This document shows, in pieces, positions 45,482 through 53,477 of a stretch of DNA of 64,000 nucleotides. The position numbers and the translations under genes are program-made. The stretch is taken from the NCBI GenBank assembly GCA_035537875.1, contig DATLLJ010000143.1, positions 1 through 64,000 of the forward strand, written 5' to 3'. Positions within the stretch are counted from its first letter, which is position 1. Every line of letters starts with the position of its first letter. A model generated the notes under the pieces. That model saw nothing but the letters and a program-made list of their open reading frames with translations, did not search any database and was not told the DNA's origin. This DNA comes from DATLLJ01 sp035537875. GTDB taxonomy: Bacteria > Acidobacteriota > Vicinamibacteria > Vicinamibacterales > CAVVIG01.

Positions 45482-46579
45482 TCATCGCAGATCGATGAGG
45501 TTCTTGCCCTCCGTATACGTCTGGGCGCGCAATTCATTGGGGTTCTGCTTGCTCGGAACCGCCTGGAATGTGATTGTTTTGCCCGTCTGGATGTCGACCT
45601 CGTCGAGGCCCCGCGCGTCCAGGCGGATCGGCGGCCCGAGCACCACCTCCCACGCTTTGCCGGCGACCTCGATCGTCGCCGTCGCGAGCCCGTCGCGCTC
45701 CCAGGTACTCCTCTTGATGACGCCGGTGTACGTCTGGGGTTTGGTCAGGTCGAAGGCCGTCCATTCCCATTTCGCCGGCACGATGCTCGGGTCGTCGTTC
45801 GGCTGGGTCCACGGCGTGACCGCGCCTTCGAGCAGCGTGGTCATGTTGGTCTCCATGCACCCGTACTCCATCAGCTCCACCTCGGGCGAGAGGACGAAGA
45901 CGCGTTCGTTCTTGATCGGCCGCGTATACGTTTTCGGATCCTCCAGCACCCAGTCGAACGTCATGCGTCCCATGGTCGGGCGCGTGAACCGCATGATGAG
46001 GTGCGCCTCCTCGCTCATCGGGTGACCTTGCGTACCGAGTTTGGCGTAGCCGTTCAGGTTGACGACGTCGATGACCAGCGTGTCGCCTTCCCAGTGACCG
46101 CGCGAATCGCCGAACCAGGTGGGCGCCCAGTCCTTCCGGTGCGGCAGCCCCTCGGTGTTCACGAGCTGAAACATCGTGCTCTGCTCGAACAGGAACGAGA
46201 TGTACTCGTTGTTCTGAAGAATCTGCATCGGGTGGGGCGAAAACGATCGGATCCAGCCAAATGGCATGCAGCTGCCGGCGTAGTCGCCGTTCTTCGCCTG
46301 GTTGTAGTTGTCCCACTGCTTCTGGCCCCACGGCGTGAACGGCAACGGGTTGGTCTCCCCTTTGGTGCTGCTTCCATCCGGGTTCGTGAACGTCCGCGTG
46401 ATGTCGGGGACGAAGGGACGGGTCCAGTTGCCGCTGAAGTCCGGCTTGCCATTCGGCAAGCGCGGCGCCGGCGCGTTCGCGTCGACCTTCATCTTGGCCG
46501 ACTGCGCCGCGGTCAACGCCGGTGACGCGAGGATGCCTGCCAACACGAGCGCCGTGACCGTCCAACTCGAGCGGTTCAT
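45482..46579 (-). CDS. Secreted PRLPNGKPD/WEGDTLVI-family protein, copy 3
   Basis: A 365-residue exported paralog. Signal TVTALVLAGILASPALTAAQ; APRLPNGKPDFSGNWTRPF; PWGQKQWDNYNQAKNGDYAGSCMPFGWIRSFSPHPMQILQNNEYISFLFEQSTMFQLVNTEGLPHRKDWAPTWFGDSRGHWEGDTLVIDVVNLNGYAKLGTQGHPMSEEAHLIMRF. The extra C-terminal domain (about 100 residues after TPWTQPNDDPS) is shared only with copy 4, to which it is very similar. The C-terminal domain reads like a small beta-barrel (KAWEVVLGPPIRLDARGLDEVDI). Function is unknown. Confidence 0.75.
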   Translation of the reverse strand: MNRSSWTVTALVLAGILASPALTAAQSAKMKVDANAPAPRLPNGKPDFSGNWTRPFVPDITRTFTNPDGSSTKGETNPLPFTPWGQKQWDNYNQAKNGDYAGSCMPFGWIRSFSPHPMQILQNNEYISFLFEQSTMFQLVNTEGLPHRKDWAPTWFGDSRGHWEGDTLVIDVVNLNGYAKLGTQGHPMSEEAHLIMRFTRPTMGRMTFDWVLEDPKTYTRPIKNERVFVLSPEVELMEYGCMETNMTTLLEGAVTPWTQPNDDPSIVPAKWEWTAFDLTKPQTYTGVIKRSTWERDGLATATIEVAGKAWEVVLGPPIRLDARGLDEVDIQTGKTITFQAVPSKQNPNELRAQTYTEGKNLIDLR

Positions 46580-46605
46580 GAGTGCGTCCTCCGTATGACG
46601 GTATC

Positions 46606-46638
46606 AAAAGAAAGGCGGGTACCCAGAAGGTACCCGCC
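46606..46638 (-). terminator. Intrinsic terminator after copy 4
   Basis: On the minus strand GGCGGGTACC-TTCTG-GGTACCCGCC followed by TTTCTTTT. Perfect 10-bp stem, 21 bp past the stop of the gene ending at 46659 and upstream of copy 3, so copies 3 and 4 are separate transcription units. Confidence 0.88.
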
Positions 46639-46658
46639 TCAACTGACTGACCTGGAGC

Positions 46659-47759
46659 TCAGCGCGCCTCGATGGTGTCCTTGCCCATCGTGAAGGTCTC
46701 CACGCGCAAGTCGGTCGCGCTCGCCTTGCTGGGGACCGCCTGGAAGGTGAGCGTCTTGCCCACGGCGACGTCTTCTTCCGCGATCCCGCGGAAGTCGAGG
46801 CGCACCGGGAACCCGAGCATGACGTCGTAGGTCTTTCCGGCCACGTCGATCTTCGCGGTGGCGAGCTTATGAAGCTCCCAGTTCACTTCCTTCACGACGC
46901 CAGTGTAGGTCTGCGATTTCGTGAGGTCGAACGACGTCCACTCCCATCGAGCCGGCACGACGCTCGGCTCGTCGTTCGGCTGGGTCCACGGGGTGATCGC
47001 GCCATCGAGCAACGCGACCATGTTGTTCTCCATGCACGCGTATTCCATGAGCTCGACTTCGGGCGTGTACACGAAGACGCGCTCGTTCTTGATGGGCCGC
47101 GTGTAGGTCTTCGGGTCGGTGAGGGTCCAGGTGAAATTCAGCTTGCCGAACTCCGGCCGGCTGAACGTCATGACCAGGTGCGCCTGCTCGCTCATCGGGT
47201 GACCGATGGTGCCGAGCTTCGCGTAGCCGTTGAAGTTGACGATGTCGATCACCAGCGTGTCGCCCTCCCAGTGACCACGTGAATCACCAAACCAGGTCGG
47301 CGCCCAGTCCTTCCGGTGCGGCAGCCCCTCGGTGTTCACGAGCTGGAACATCGTGCTCTGCTCGAACAGAAACGCGATGTACTCGTTGTTCTGGAGCAGC
47401 TGCATCGGGTGCGGCGTGAACGATCGGATCCAGCCGAACGGCATGCAGCTGCCGGCGTAGTCGCCGTTCTTCACCGGGTCGTAATTGTCCCACTGCTTCT
47501 GACCCCAGGGCGTGAAGGGCAGCGGATTCGGCTCGCCTTTGTTGCTGGTGCCGTTCCCGTTGGTGAACGTCCGGGTGATGTCCATGGTTCCCGGACGGGT
47601 CCAGTTGCCGCTGAAGTCCGGCTTGCCGTTCGGCAGACGAGGCACGGGAGCCTTCGGATCCCACTTCGTGGTCTTTGCGCTCTGCGCCTCGACAGACAGT
47701 GGCGACAGCGCGATTCCGGCGACGAGGATCGAAAGGGCCAAACTCAGATGAATTCTCAT
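46659..47759 (-). CDS. Secreted PRLPNGKPD/WEGDTLVI-family protein, copy 4
   Basis: A 366-residue exported paralog, nearest relative of copy 3 (same length, same C-terminal extension). Signal LSLALSILVAGIALSPLSVEAQ; VPRLPNGKPDFSGNWTRPG; NGDYAGSCMPFGWIRSFTPHPMQLLQNNEYIAFLFEQSTMFQLVNTEGLPHRKDWAPTW; SRGHWEGDTLVIDIVNFNGYAKLGTIGHPMSE; C-terminal AGKTYDVMLGFPVRLDFRGIAEEDVAVGKTLTF. AAGAGGATG is the ribosome-binding site. The two are the product of a recent tandem duplication. Function is unknown. Confidence 0.75.
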   Translation of the reverse strand: MRIHLSLALSILVAGIALSPLSVEAQSAKTTKWDPKAPVPRLPNGKPDFSGNWTRPGTMDITRTFTNGNGTSNKGEPNPLPFTPWGQKQWDNYDPVKNGDYAGSCMPFGWIRSFTPHPMQLLQNNEYIAFLFEQSTMFQLVNTEGLPHRKDWAPTWFGDSRGHWEGDTLVIDIVNFNGYAKLGTIGHPMSEQAHLVMTFSRPEFGKLNFTWTLTDPKTYTRPIKNERVFVYTPEVELMEYACMENNMVALLDGAITPWTQPNDEPSVVPARWEWTSFDLTKSQTYTGVVKEVNWELHKLATAKIDVAGKTYDVMLGFPVRLDFRGIAEEDVAVGKTLTFQAVPSKASATDLRVETFTMGKDTIEAR

Positions 47760-47779
47760 ATGCGCATCCTCTTTTGACG

Positions 47780-48694
47780 TTACGGGACAATCTGACTGGG
47801 CCGATCGACCGACTCCTGAGAGCCGCCGCCCACCAACAGCGTTGACGCGAAATTATTCTCCTGACACACGTACTCGAACAGCTCCGTGTCCGGGGTCCAT
47901 TCGAGATAGAAACCGCCCGTCCACGGGGCGGTGTACGCGCCCGGATCATCGACGGTGACTTCGTACTTCAGCGTGTTCATGTTCACGCGCGTGAACCGCT
48001 CGACGAGATGCAGCCGCTCGGTGTGCGGATTCCCCTCCCGATCGAGCCAGAACGCCTCGTTGTACCCCACGGAGTCGATGACGAGCGTGTCGCCCTCCCA
48101 GTGACCGACGTTGTGGCCGTAGTAGCTCGGAATGAGGTTCTTGGGATGCGGCCGCCCGTCCATGTAAACCTCGCGCGTCATGTGCGGCCCGCCGACGTCC
48201 ACGATGAGCATCTGCTTCGCTTCGGGGAGATCCACGAACTCGACGCCGTACGGCGTCATGATCTGCCGCGGTCCGCCCGACGGTTTGCAGCGCGAGTGCG
48301 GTTCCATGTGGCTGTTCAGCCGATCCATGAACACCATCCTGGCCCATGGCTGAAACGGCACCGCACTGCACTTCACGTTCTTATCGTAACGGGGCGCGTC
48401 GGGCGCCGCACCCGGACCTCGGCCCGGTCCCTTGTCCGGCAGCGAGATGCGGGCATCGATCGGAAGCCAGATACCGGTCTCGCCAGGAGATGCGCCGAGG
48501 TTGACCCGGCCGTCTGGCCAGCGCGGCGCTGGTTGAGCCGCTTCTTTCGCCCGCCTGCCCTGTGCGAAGAGCTCGGGCCCCGAGCCTTCTGCTCCCTGCG
48601 CAAGCAACGCCGATGGCGTCAGCACGAGCGCTGCGACGAGCGTCAGGACACGATGGCGCACGCGGTTTTCGCGGGTCATACGCGGATAGGCCAC
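47780..48694 (-). CDS. Secreted PRLPNGKPD/WEGDTLVI-family protein, copy 5
   Basis: A 304-residue exported paralog of the copy-2 type. Signal RVLTLVAALVLTPSALLAQG; PAPRWPDGRVNLGASPGETGIWLP; AVPFQPWARMVFMDRLNSHMEPHSRCKPSGGPRQIMTPYGVEFVDL; PHMTREVYMDGRPHPKNLIPSYYGHNVGHWEGDTLVIDSVGYNEAFWLDREGNPHTERLH. Start GTG 48694 or ATG 48679; neither has a strong ribosome-binding site. It is the first gene of the run, 20 bp upstream of copy 4, and divergent from clpS. Function is unknown. Confidence 0.73.
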   Translation of the reverse strand: MAYPRMTRENRVRHRVLTLVAALVLTPSALLAQGAEGSGPELFAQGRRAKEAAQPAPRWPDGRVNLGASPGETGIWLPIDARISLPDKGPGRGPGAAPDAPRYDKNVKCSAVPFQPWARMVFMDRLNSHMEPHSRCKPSGGPRQIMTPYGVEFVDLPEAKQMLIVDVGGPHMTREVYMDGRPHPKNLIPSYYGHNVGHWEGDTLVIDSVGYNEAFWLDREGNPHTERLHLVERFTRVNMNTLKYEVTVDDPGAYTAPWTGGFYLEWTPDTELFEYVCQENNFASTLLVGGGSQESVDRPSQIVP

Positions 48695-48743
48695 ACCTGT
48701 AGCGCCGATTATCGCGCGGGTACGGGAAGTGTCAAGACCCTCA

Positions 48744-49076
48744 ATGGGTTACGCTGGAGGGGTGGAAAAGGGGCAGGAACGGCCGGGCGGAGCCGTCCAG
48801 GAGCGCGTCAAACCCAAGAAACAGGACCCAATTCTCTTCAAAGTCGTGCTCCTGAACGACGACTACACCACCATGGAGTTCGTCGTCCACGTGCTCGAGT
48901 CGATCTTCGACCAGTCTCCTGCTCAGGCATACCGGGTAATGATGAATGTGCACGTCAACGGGAAGGGCATCGCGGGCGTGTATCCCTGGGAAATCGCCGA
49001 GACGAAGGTCGAGACGGTAACGTCCCTGGCCCGGGAGGCGGGGTTCCCGCTGAGGGCGGCAATCGAGGAGGCCTGA
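48744..49076 (+). CDS. clpS: ATP-dependent Clp protease adaptor ClpS
   Basis: A 110-residue adaptor that binds proteins with N-degron residues and hands them to ClpAP. The family core is clear: KKQDPILFKVVLLNDDYTTMEFVVHVLESIF with the NDDYT pocket loop, then VMMNVHVNGKGIAGVYPWEIAETKVETV. The N-terminal 28 residues are flexible, as usual. ATG 48744 is chosen; the frame is open to 48729 and GTG 48762 is also possible. clpA normally follows clpS; here it is absent, and an NTF2-like gene is next. Confidence 0.88.
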   Translation: MGYAGGVEKGQERPGGAVQERVKPKKQDPILFKVVLLNDDYTTMEFVVHVLESIFDQSPAQAYRVMMNVHVNGKGIAGVYPWEIAETKVETVTSLAREAGFPLRAAIEEA

Positions 49077-49080
49077 GGGG

Positions 49081-49467
49081 GTGACGGATAAACGCTTGCG
49101 GGATGAGATCCTCGAACTGGAAGAGCGACGCGCCGACGCCATGGTTCGGGCGGACGTCGGCACGTTGGCGAGTCTCCTGGCGGACGACCTTTCGTACACG
49201 CATTCGGACGGACGACGGGACACGAAGGATAGTTTTCTTGCCCTGGTCGCGGGGCCCGAGCTTCGCTATCTCGGCGTCAACTTCTCCAACCAGGAAGTGA
49301 TCGACTGCGGACACACCGCGGTCGTCTACGGCATCGCACGAATGAGGCTGTTGCGCGAAGGTCAGCAGCAGGACTACCGCGTTCTGTTTCTCGACATCTG
49401 GACGACTCGAGCGGGGCGCTGGCAGATGGTCGGCTGGCAGGCGACGCGCACGCCCCCTAGCCTCTAG
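49081..49467 (+). CDS. NTF2/SnoaL-like (DUF4440-type) protein
   Basis: A 128-residue cytoplasmic protein with the NTF2-like cone fold: LRDEILELEERRADAMVRADVGTLASLLADDLSYTHSDGRRDTKDSFLALVAG, then HTAVVYGIARM and YRVLFLDIWTTRAGRWQMVGWQ. This is the DUF4440 pattern; some members are steroid isomerase-like but most are of unknown function. It starts four bases after clpS (GTG 49081 within GAGGGGGTG). The stop codon TAG lies in the repeat CCTAGCCTCTAG, so the terminal PPSL is repeat-derived. Confidence 0.75.
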   Translation: MTDKRLRDEILELEERRADAMVRADVGTLASLLADDLSYTHSDGRRDTKDSFLALVAGPELRYLGVNFSNQEVIDCGHTAVVYGIARMRLLREGQQQDYRVLFLDIWTTRAGRWQMVGWQATRTPPSL

Positions 49468-49493
49468 CCTCTGACCTCTACCCTCTTGCCCCC
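49455..49493. repeat. Heptanucleotide repeat array (CCTCTAG / CCTCTGA) between converging genes
   Basis: Five or six units of 7 bp (CCTAGCCTCTAGCCTCTGACCTCTACCCTCT) covering the end of the NTF2-like gene and reaching the stop of the converging IorB gene at 49478. Same repeat family as 26658. Confidence 0.85.
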
Positions 49494-51850
49494 AGCGCCC
49501 GCTTGACGCGCTCGGGCGTCATCGGCACCTGGCGAACACGCGCGCCGGTGGCATCGAAAATCGCGTTCGCAATCGCCGCGACGGCAACCGTCACCGACGT
49601 TTCGCCGGCGCCCGCAGCATTCGCATCCGGCTGGTTGAGGAGGACCGTCACCATCTGCGGGACGTCGGCGCCAAGGTAGAGCGGCGGATAGGTCCGCCAA
49701 TCCACCGACGTGATCTTCTCGTCGTCCCAGATGACCTCCTCCAGCAGCGCGCGGCTCACGCCCTGCAGGGCGCCGCCCTCCAGCTGGTTCCGCAGCCCAT
49801 CCGGGTTGGAGATCGGCCCGCAGTCTTCCGCCATCACGAGTCGGGTCACGCCGACGCGACCTGAGTCCTGATCGACGGAGACCTCGGCCACCATCGCGCA
49901 GTACCCGTTGTCGCCCTCATAGAGCACGCACGACATGCCACGGCCCGAAGTCACGCCCGTCCGGGGAATGCCAGGGCGCGGCGACGGACGAGTGTCCCAG
50001 TTCGCCGCCTTGGCGGCGGCCCGGATGACGCCCATCAGGCGCGGGTCGCGCAGATGGCGAAGCCGGTAGTCGACCGGATCGGCTTTCAGCAGAGCGGCCA
50101 CTTCGTCGATGAACGACTCGTGCGCGAACGTATTCTGCAACCGCGCCGGCGATCGCAGCGGTCCGGTGAAGAAGGGCGACGGCACGTCGTGCGTCAGCAC
50201 GCGCTCGCTCCTGATCGTACCGGTTCCACCGCTTCGACCGCTGACCGTTCCGGTCATGTACGACGGCGCGGCATTGCTGTTGTTGGCAAACCCCGCCGGA
50301 TCGGGCGCCGGACTGCGGGGCGCAAACGGGGCCGGTTCGAACCCTGCGAGCATGCCGGTCACGATGTTTCCCGGACTCGCCGCTCCCGGGCGTCCGCCGC
50401 GCGTCGCCGACCACGATTCGTGGTCCCACGCGACGATGGTCCCGTCGGCGTCGAGAGCGGCTCGCTCGTCGATGACATAGGCCTGGCCGTAGTTCTCCCA
50501 CGCCATCTCGTCCTTCCGCGCCAGCTGCACGCGGACCGGCCTGCCGACTGCCTGCGACAGCAACGCGGCGTCGTACGACACCGTGTCCGCGCCGTTCACG
50601 CCGTAACAACCCGACGCCATGCGAAAGATCACGTGCACGCGATCGCCCGGCAGATCGAGGAGCATCGCCGCGGAGCTCTTGAGCGGATACACGGCCTGAG
50701 AGGCGGACCAGATCGTGGCCCGGTCCCTTTGAACGTCCGCAACGGCGCACGCGCTTCCGATCGAGCCGTGCATCTGGTACGGGTACAGATACGTGGCTTT
50801 GACCACTCTCGCCGCGCGCGAGAAGTTCTGGTCGACATCCTTCGAGTTCACGACCAGGGTGTCGCGCGTCGGCTTTTCATTCCGCAGCCAGTCGTGAAAG
50901 CTGCGATGGTCAGGCAGACGGTCTCCAGAGGACCAGGTGACCTTCAACTTTTCGGCTGCCTGAATGGCCTGCCACGGCTTCTCGGCGACCACGCCCACGA
51001 AGTTCTTCCTGACCACGACCTTCACGACGCCGGCGAGGGCCTGCACCGATCCTTCGTCCACGCTGATGAGCGTGGCGCGCACGGAGGGGGGCCGCACAAC
51101 TCGTCCGTGCAGCATTCCGGGGACACGGACGTTGTGGACGTACTCGAACTGACCCGTCACCATTGAGGGGAACTCGACGCGTGGCGTCGACGTGCCCAGA
51201 ACGGTCCACTCGCTCGGGTGTTTTCTCCTGGCCTCGGGGTTGACGGTGAGGTTGAACGTCCGGCCGCCGACGAGCTCCGCGTAGCTCGCCCGCTTGGCGG
51301 CATCTCCTCTGGCGGAGACGACCCCGTCTTTGACCAGCAGCTGCTCGACGGGGACTGCGAGGCGTGCCGATGCCAAACGCACCAGCGCTTCACGAGCCGT
51401 CGCGCCCGCCTGGGCCAGGTTGGCGCGGTTGAAGTTCGTCGGATGGGACTGCGCGCCGGAGGTCGTGCCCTGATCCGGTGTCAGCTCGGTATCGCACTGA
51501 ACGAGCGTCACGCGATCGAAGGGCACCGACAGCTCCTCGGCGATCAGCTGCGTCTGGGCCGTATAAAGGCCATGCCCGAGCTCACACTTCCCTGTATATG
51601 CGGTCACCCGCCCGTCAGCGCCGATGGCGATCCACGAGTCGAGCTGGTTGCTTCCCGCGCCGTCCAGGCGTTGCGCGCCGAGCACCGCGGGCGCGATTCC
51701 CGCATCCGACAGAATCGACGCGGCGCCGAAGCTCACGACCAGGGCGCCGGAGCCTTTGAGGAATGCCCGACGGGTGAGCCCCGCACGGTCGAGCGCGGCC
51801 GAGGCGTCGGGTGTGAGTGACCGTCCCGTGTCGGTGTGGTGATTCGTCAT
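49478..51850 (-). CDS. Xanthine dehydrogenase-family molybdenum subunit, IorB type (Tat-exported)
   Basis: A 790-residue large subunit of the isoquinoline 1-oxidoreductase type (aldehyde/xanthine oxidase family, Mo-cytosine dinucleotide). The N-terminal twin-arginine signal LTRRAFLKGSGALVVSFG (RR 27-28) shows export to the periplasm. Family motifs: CELGHGLYTAQTQLIAEEL, YPYQMHGSIGSACAVADV, FMASGCYGVNG-type segment (RMASGCYGVNGADTVSYDA), and GAGETSVTVAVAAIANAIFDATG with the catalytic Glu near the end. The substrate (an aldehyde or N-heterocycle) is unknown. ATG 51850 overlaps the stop of the 2Fe-2S subunit gene by ATGA. No cytochrome c subunit follows. Confidence 0.9.
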   Translation of the reverse strand: MTNHHTDTGRSLTPDASAALDRAGLTRRAFLKGSGALVVSFGAASILSDAGIAPAVLGAQRLDGAGSNQLDSWIAIGADGRVTAYTGKCELGHGLYTAQTQLIAEELSVPFDRVTLVQCDTELTPDQGTTSGAQSHPTNFNRANLAQAGATAREALVRLASARLAVPVEQLLVKDGVVSARGDAAKRASYAELVGGRTFNLTVNPEARRKHPSEWTVLGTSTPRVEFPSMVTGQFEYVHNVRVPGMLHGRVVRPPSVRATLISVDEGSVQALAGVVKVVVRKNFVGVVAEKPWQAIQAAEKLKVTWSSGDRLPDHRSFHDWLRNEKPTRDTLVVNSKDVDQNFSRAARVVKATYLYPYQMHGSIGSACAVADVQRDRATIWSASQAVYPLKSSAAMLLDLPGDRVHVIFRMASGCYGVNGADTVSYDAALLSQAVGRPVRVQLARKDEMAWENYGQAYVIDERAALDADGTIVAWDHESWSATRGGRPGAASPGNIVTGMLAGFEPAPFAPRSPAPDPAGFANNSNAAPSYMTGTVSGRSGGTGTIRSERVLTHDVPSPFFTGPLRSPARLQNTFAHESFIDEVAALLKADPVDYRLRHLRDPRLMGVIRAAAKAANWDTRPSPRPGIPRTGVTSGRGMSCVLYEGDNGYCAMVAEVSVDQDSGRVGVTRLVMAEDCGPISNPDGLRNQLEGGALQGVSRALLEEVIWDDEKITSVDWRTYPPLYLGADVPQMVTVLLNQPDANAAGAGETSVTVAVAAIANAIFDATGARVRQVPMTPERVKRALGARG

Positions 51851-52317
51851 GATCGGCGCGCCCCTTCCGCGTAGCGCTCGATCGCGCGCATCATGCGCGC
51901 GTGCGCCGCGCACCGGCAGAGCACCCCGGACATCGCCTCTCGGATCTCCGTTCGCCTCGCGCGCGGGTTGCGGTCGAGGAACGCCTTCGCCGTCAGGATG
52001 ACGCCGTTGGCGCAGAAGCCGCACTGGAGAGCCTGCTCGTCGATGAAGGCCTGTTGAATCGGGTGCGGCTTGTCCAACGCTCCGAGCCCTTCGATTGTGG
52101 AGACGTCCTGCCCCGTGACCGTCGAGACAGGAGTCTGGCAGGAACGGACAGCCGCGCCATTGACGAGGACCGTGCACGAGCCGCACTGCCCGAGGCCACA
52201 GCCGAACTTCGGACCGTTCAACTGCAGATCGTCGCTCAGCACGTACAACAGCGGGGTGGCCGGATCGACGTCGAGCGTGTGGGTCCGGCCATTCACTTTC
52301 AATGTCAGGACGCTCAT
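51847..52317 (-). CDS. 2Fe-2S subunit, IorA type
   Basis: A 156-residue iron-sulfur subunit. First cluster: plant-ferredoxin pattern C40-G-L-G-Q-C45-G-S-C48 with C60; second cluster: CGFC (C99, C102) with C134 and C136 in LCRC. Typical of IorA/CoxS/QorS subunits, which relay electrons from the molybdenum centre. It has no signal peptide, so it would be co-exported with the Tat-tagged large subunit. Overlapping ATGA with that gene supports tight stoichiometry. Confidence 0.93.
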   Translation of the reverse strand: MSVLTLKVNGRTHTLDVDPATPLLYVLSDDLQLNGPKFGCGLGQCGSCTVLVNGAAVRSCQTPVSTVTGQDVSTIEGLGALDKPHPIQQAFIDEQALQCGFCANGVILTAKAFLDRNPRARRTEIREAMSGVLCRCAAHARMMRAIERYAEGARRS

Positions 52318-52329
52318 GGGGATACGTTA

Positions 52330-52475
52330 CCGTCTCGAGGCCCAGGGGCTCAAGGCTTACGTCTCAAGGCTTAGGTTTGGTTGGAGCCCTAACCTCCAAC
52401 CTCTGACCTCTGACCTCTGACCTCTAGCCTCTAGCCTCCAACCTCCAGCCTCCAGCCTCCAGCCCCCGCCCCCAG
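52330..52475. repeat. Repeat region between divergent iorA and kdgT genes
   Basis: 52330-52380 holds GGCTCAAGGCTTACGTCTCAAGGCTTAGG, two near-copies of a 14-16 bp unit. From 52387, about twelve 7-bp units follow (CCTAA, CCTCCAA, CCTCTGA, CCTCTAG, CCTCCAG), the same family as 26658. It occupies most of the 176 bp between the divergent genes, leaving little room for a conventional promoter on either side. Confidence 0.85.
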
Positions 52476-52493
52476 GTTTAGACTGGAGCGCTC

Positions 52494-53477
52494 ATGCACC
52501 TGCCCATCAAGCGGACGGTCGAACGGCTGCCCGGCGGCATGATGATCGTGCCGCTCTTCGCCGGCGCGCTCATCAACACGAGCCTGCCGGGCGTGGGGCA
52601 GTACTTCGGCTCGTTCACAGGGGCGCTGTTCAGCGGCGCCTTGCCGATTCTCGCCGTGTTCTACGTCTGCCTGGGTTCGACGATCGACCTTCGGTCGACG
52701 CCATACATCCTGAAAAAAGGCGGTGCGTTGTTCGCCGCCAAGGTGCTGACCGGGCTTCTGCTGGGAGTCGTGGCCGGGCGGTATCTTGGCGAAGCGCCGC
52801 TTCCGGCCGGCGCCTTCGCCGGCCTCTCCACGCTGGCGATTGTTGCCGCCGTCAACGATACCAACGGCGGTCTGTACATGGCGCTGATGGCGCAGTTCGG
52901 CCGGCCGCGTGACGTCGCCGCCTATTCGATCATGAGCATCGAGTCGGGACCATTCCTGACCATGGTGACGCTCGGGGTGGCTGGATTGTCGGCGTTCCCG
53001 TGGCAGACGCTGGTCGGAGCCGTGCTGCCACTGGCGGTCGGCGTGGCGCTCGGCAACCTGGATCGCGAGCTTCGAGACTTTCTCGCCCGCGCTGTTCCGG
53101 TGCTCATCCCCTTCTTCGCATTTGCTCTCGGCGCCGGCATCAATCTGACGAACGTCTGGCAGGCCGGTCTGCTGGGATTGCTCCTCGGGCTCTTCGTCGT
53201 CGCCGTCGGCGGCGCGGTGTTGTTCGCGGCCGACAGACTGACCGGTGGAAACGGCGTCGCTGGCATTGCAGCGGCTTCCACCGCCGGAAACGCGGCCGCC
53301 GTGCCGGCCATTGTCGCGAGCGCGAATCCCGCCTACGCTCCGGCCGCTGCGTCGGCGACCGTGCTCGTCGCCGCCAGCGTCGTCGTGACAGCCGTGCTGA
53401 CTCCCATCGTCACGGCCTGGTGGGCGTCGCGCCTCGGACTCACAAAGCCTGCAGCCGAACGCGCCGAGTACGTCTGA
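52494..53477 (+). CDS. kdgT: 2-keto-3-deoxygluconate permease
   Basis: A 327-residue, ten-helix symporter of the KdgT family (E. coli KdgT has the same length). N terminus MHLPIKRTVERLPGGMMIVPLFAGALINTSLPGV and the central SLSTLAIVAAVNDTNGGLYMALMAQFG match closely. Homologues import 2-keto-3-deoxygluconate, but when located beside four-carbon acid sugar kinases they probably carry threonate or erythronate. The stop overlaps the kinase start (TGATG), so both are in one operon. Confidence 0.92.
   Translation: MHLPIKRTVERLPGGMMIVPLFAGALINTSLPGVGQYFGSFTGALFSGALPILAVFYVCLGSTIDLRSTPYILKKGGALFAAKVLTGLLLGVVAGRYLGEAPLPAGAFAGLSTLAIVAAVNDTNGGLYMALMAQFGRPRDVAAYSIMSIESGPFLTMVTLGVAGLSAFPWQTLVGAVLPLAVGVALGNLDRELRDFLARAVPVLIPFFAFALGAGINLTNVWQAGLLGLLLGLFVVAVGGAVLFAADRLTGGNGVAGIAAASTAGNAAAVPAIVASANPAYAPAAASATVLVAASVVVTAVLTPIVTAWWASRLGLTKPAAERAEYV

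Noticed and set aside
53000..53476. N-terminal extension of the acid sugar kinase frame
   Set aside because: It lies within kdgT in another frame; the kinase family starts at ATG 53477 with VGIVADDLTGA.
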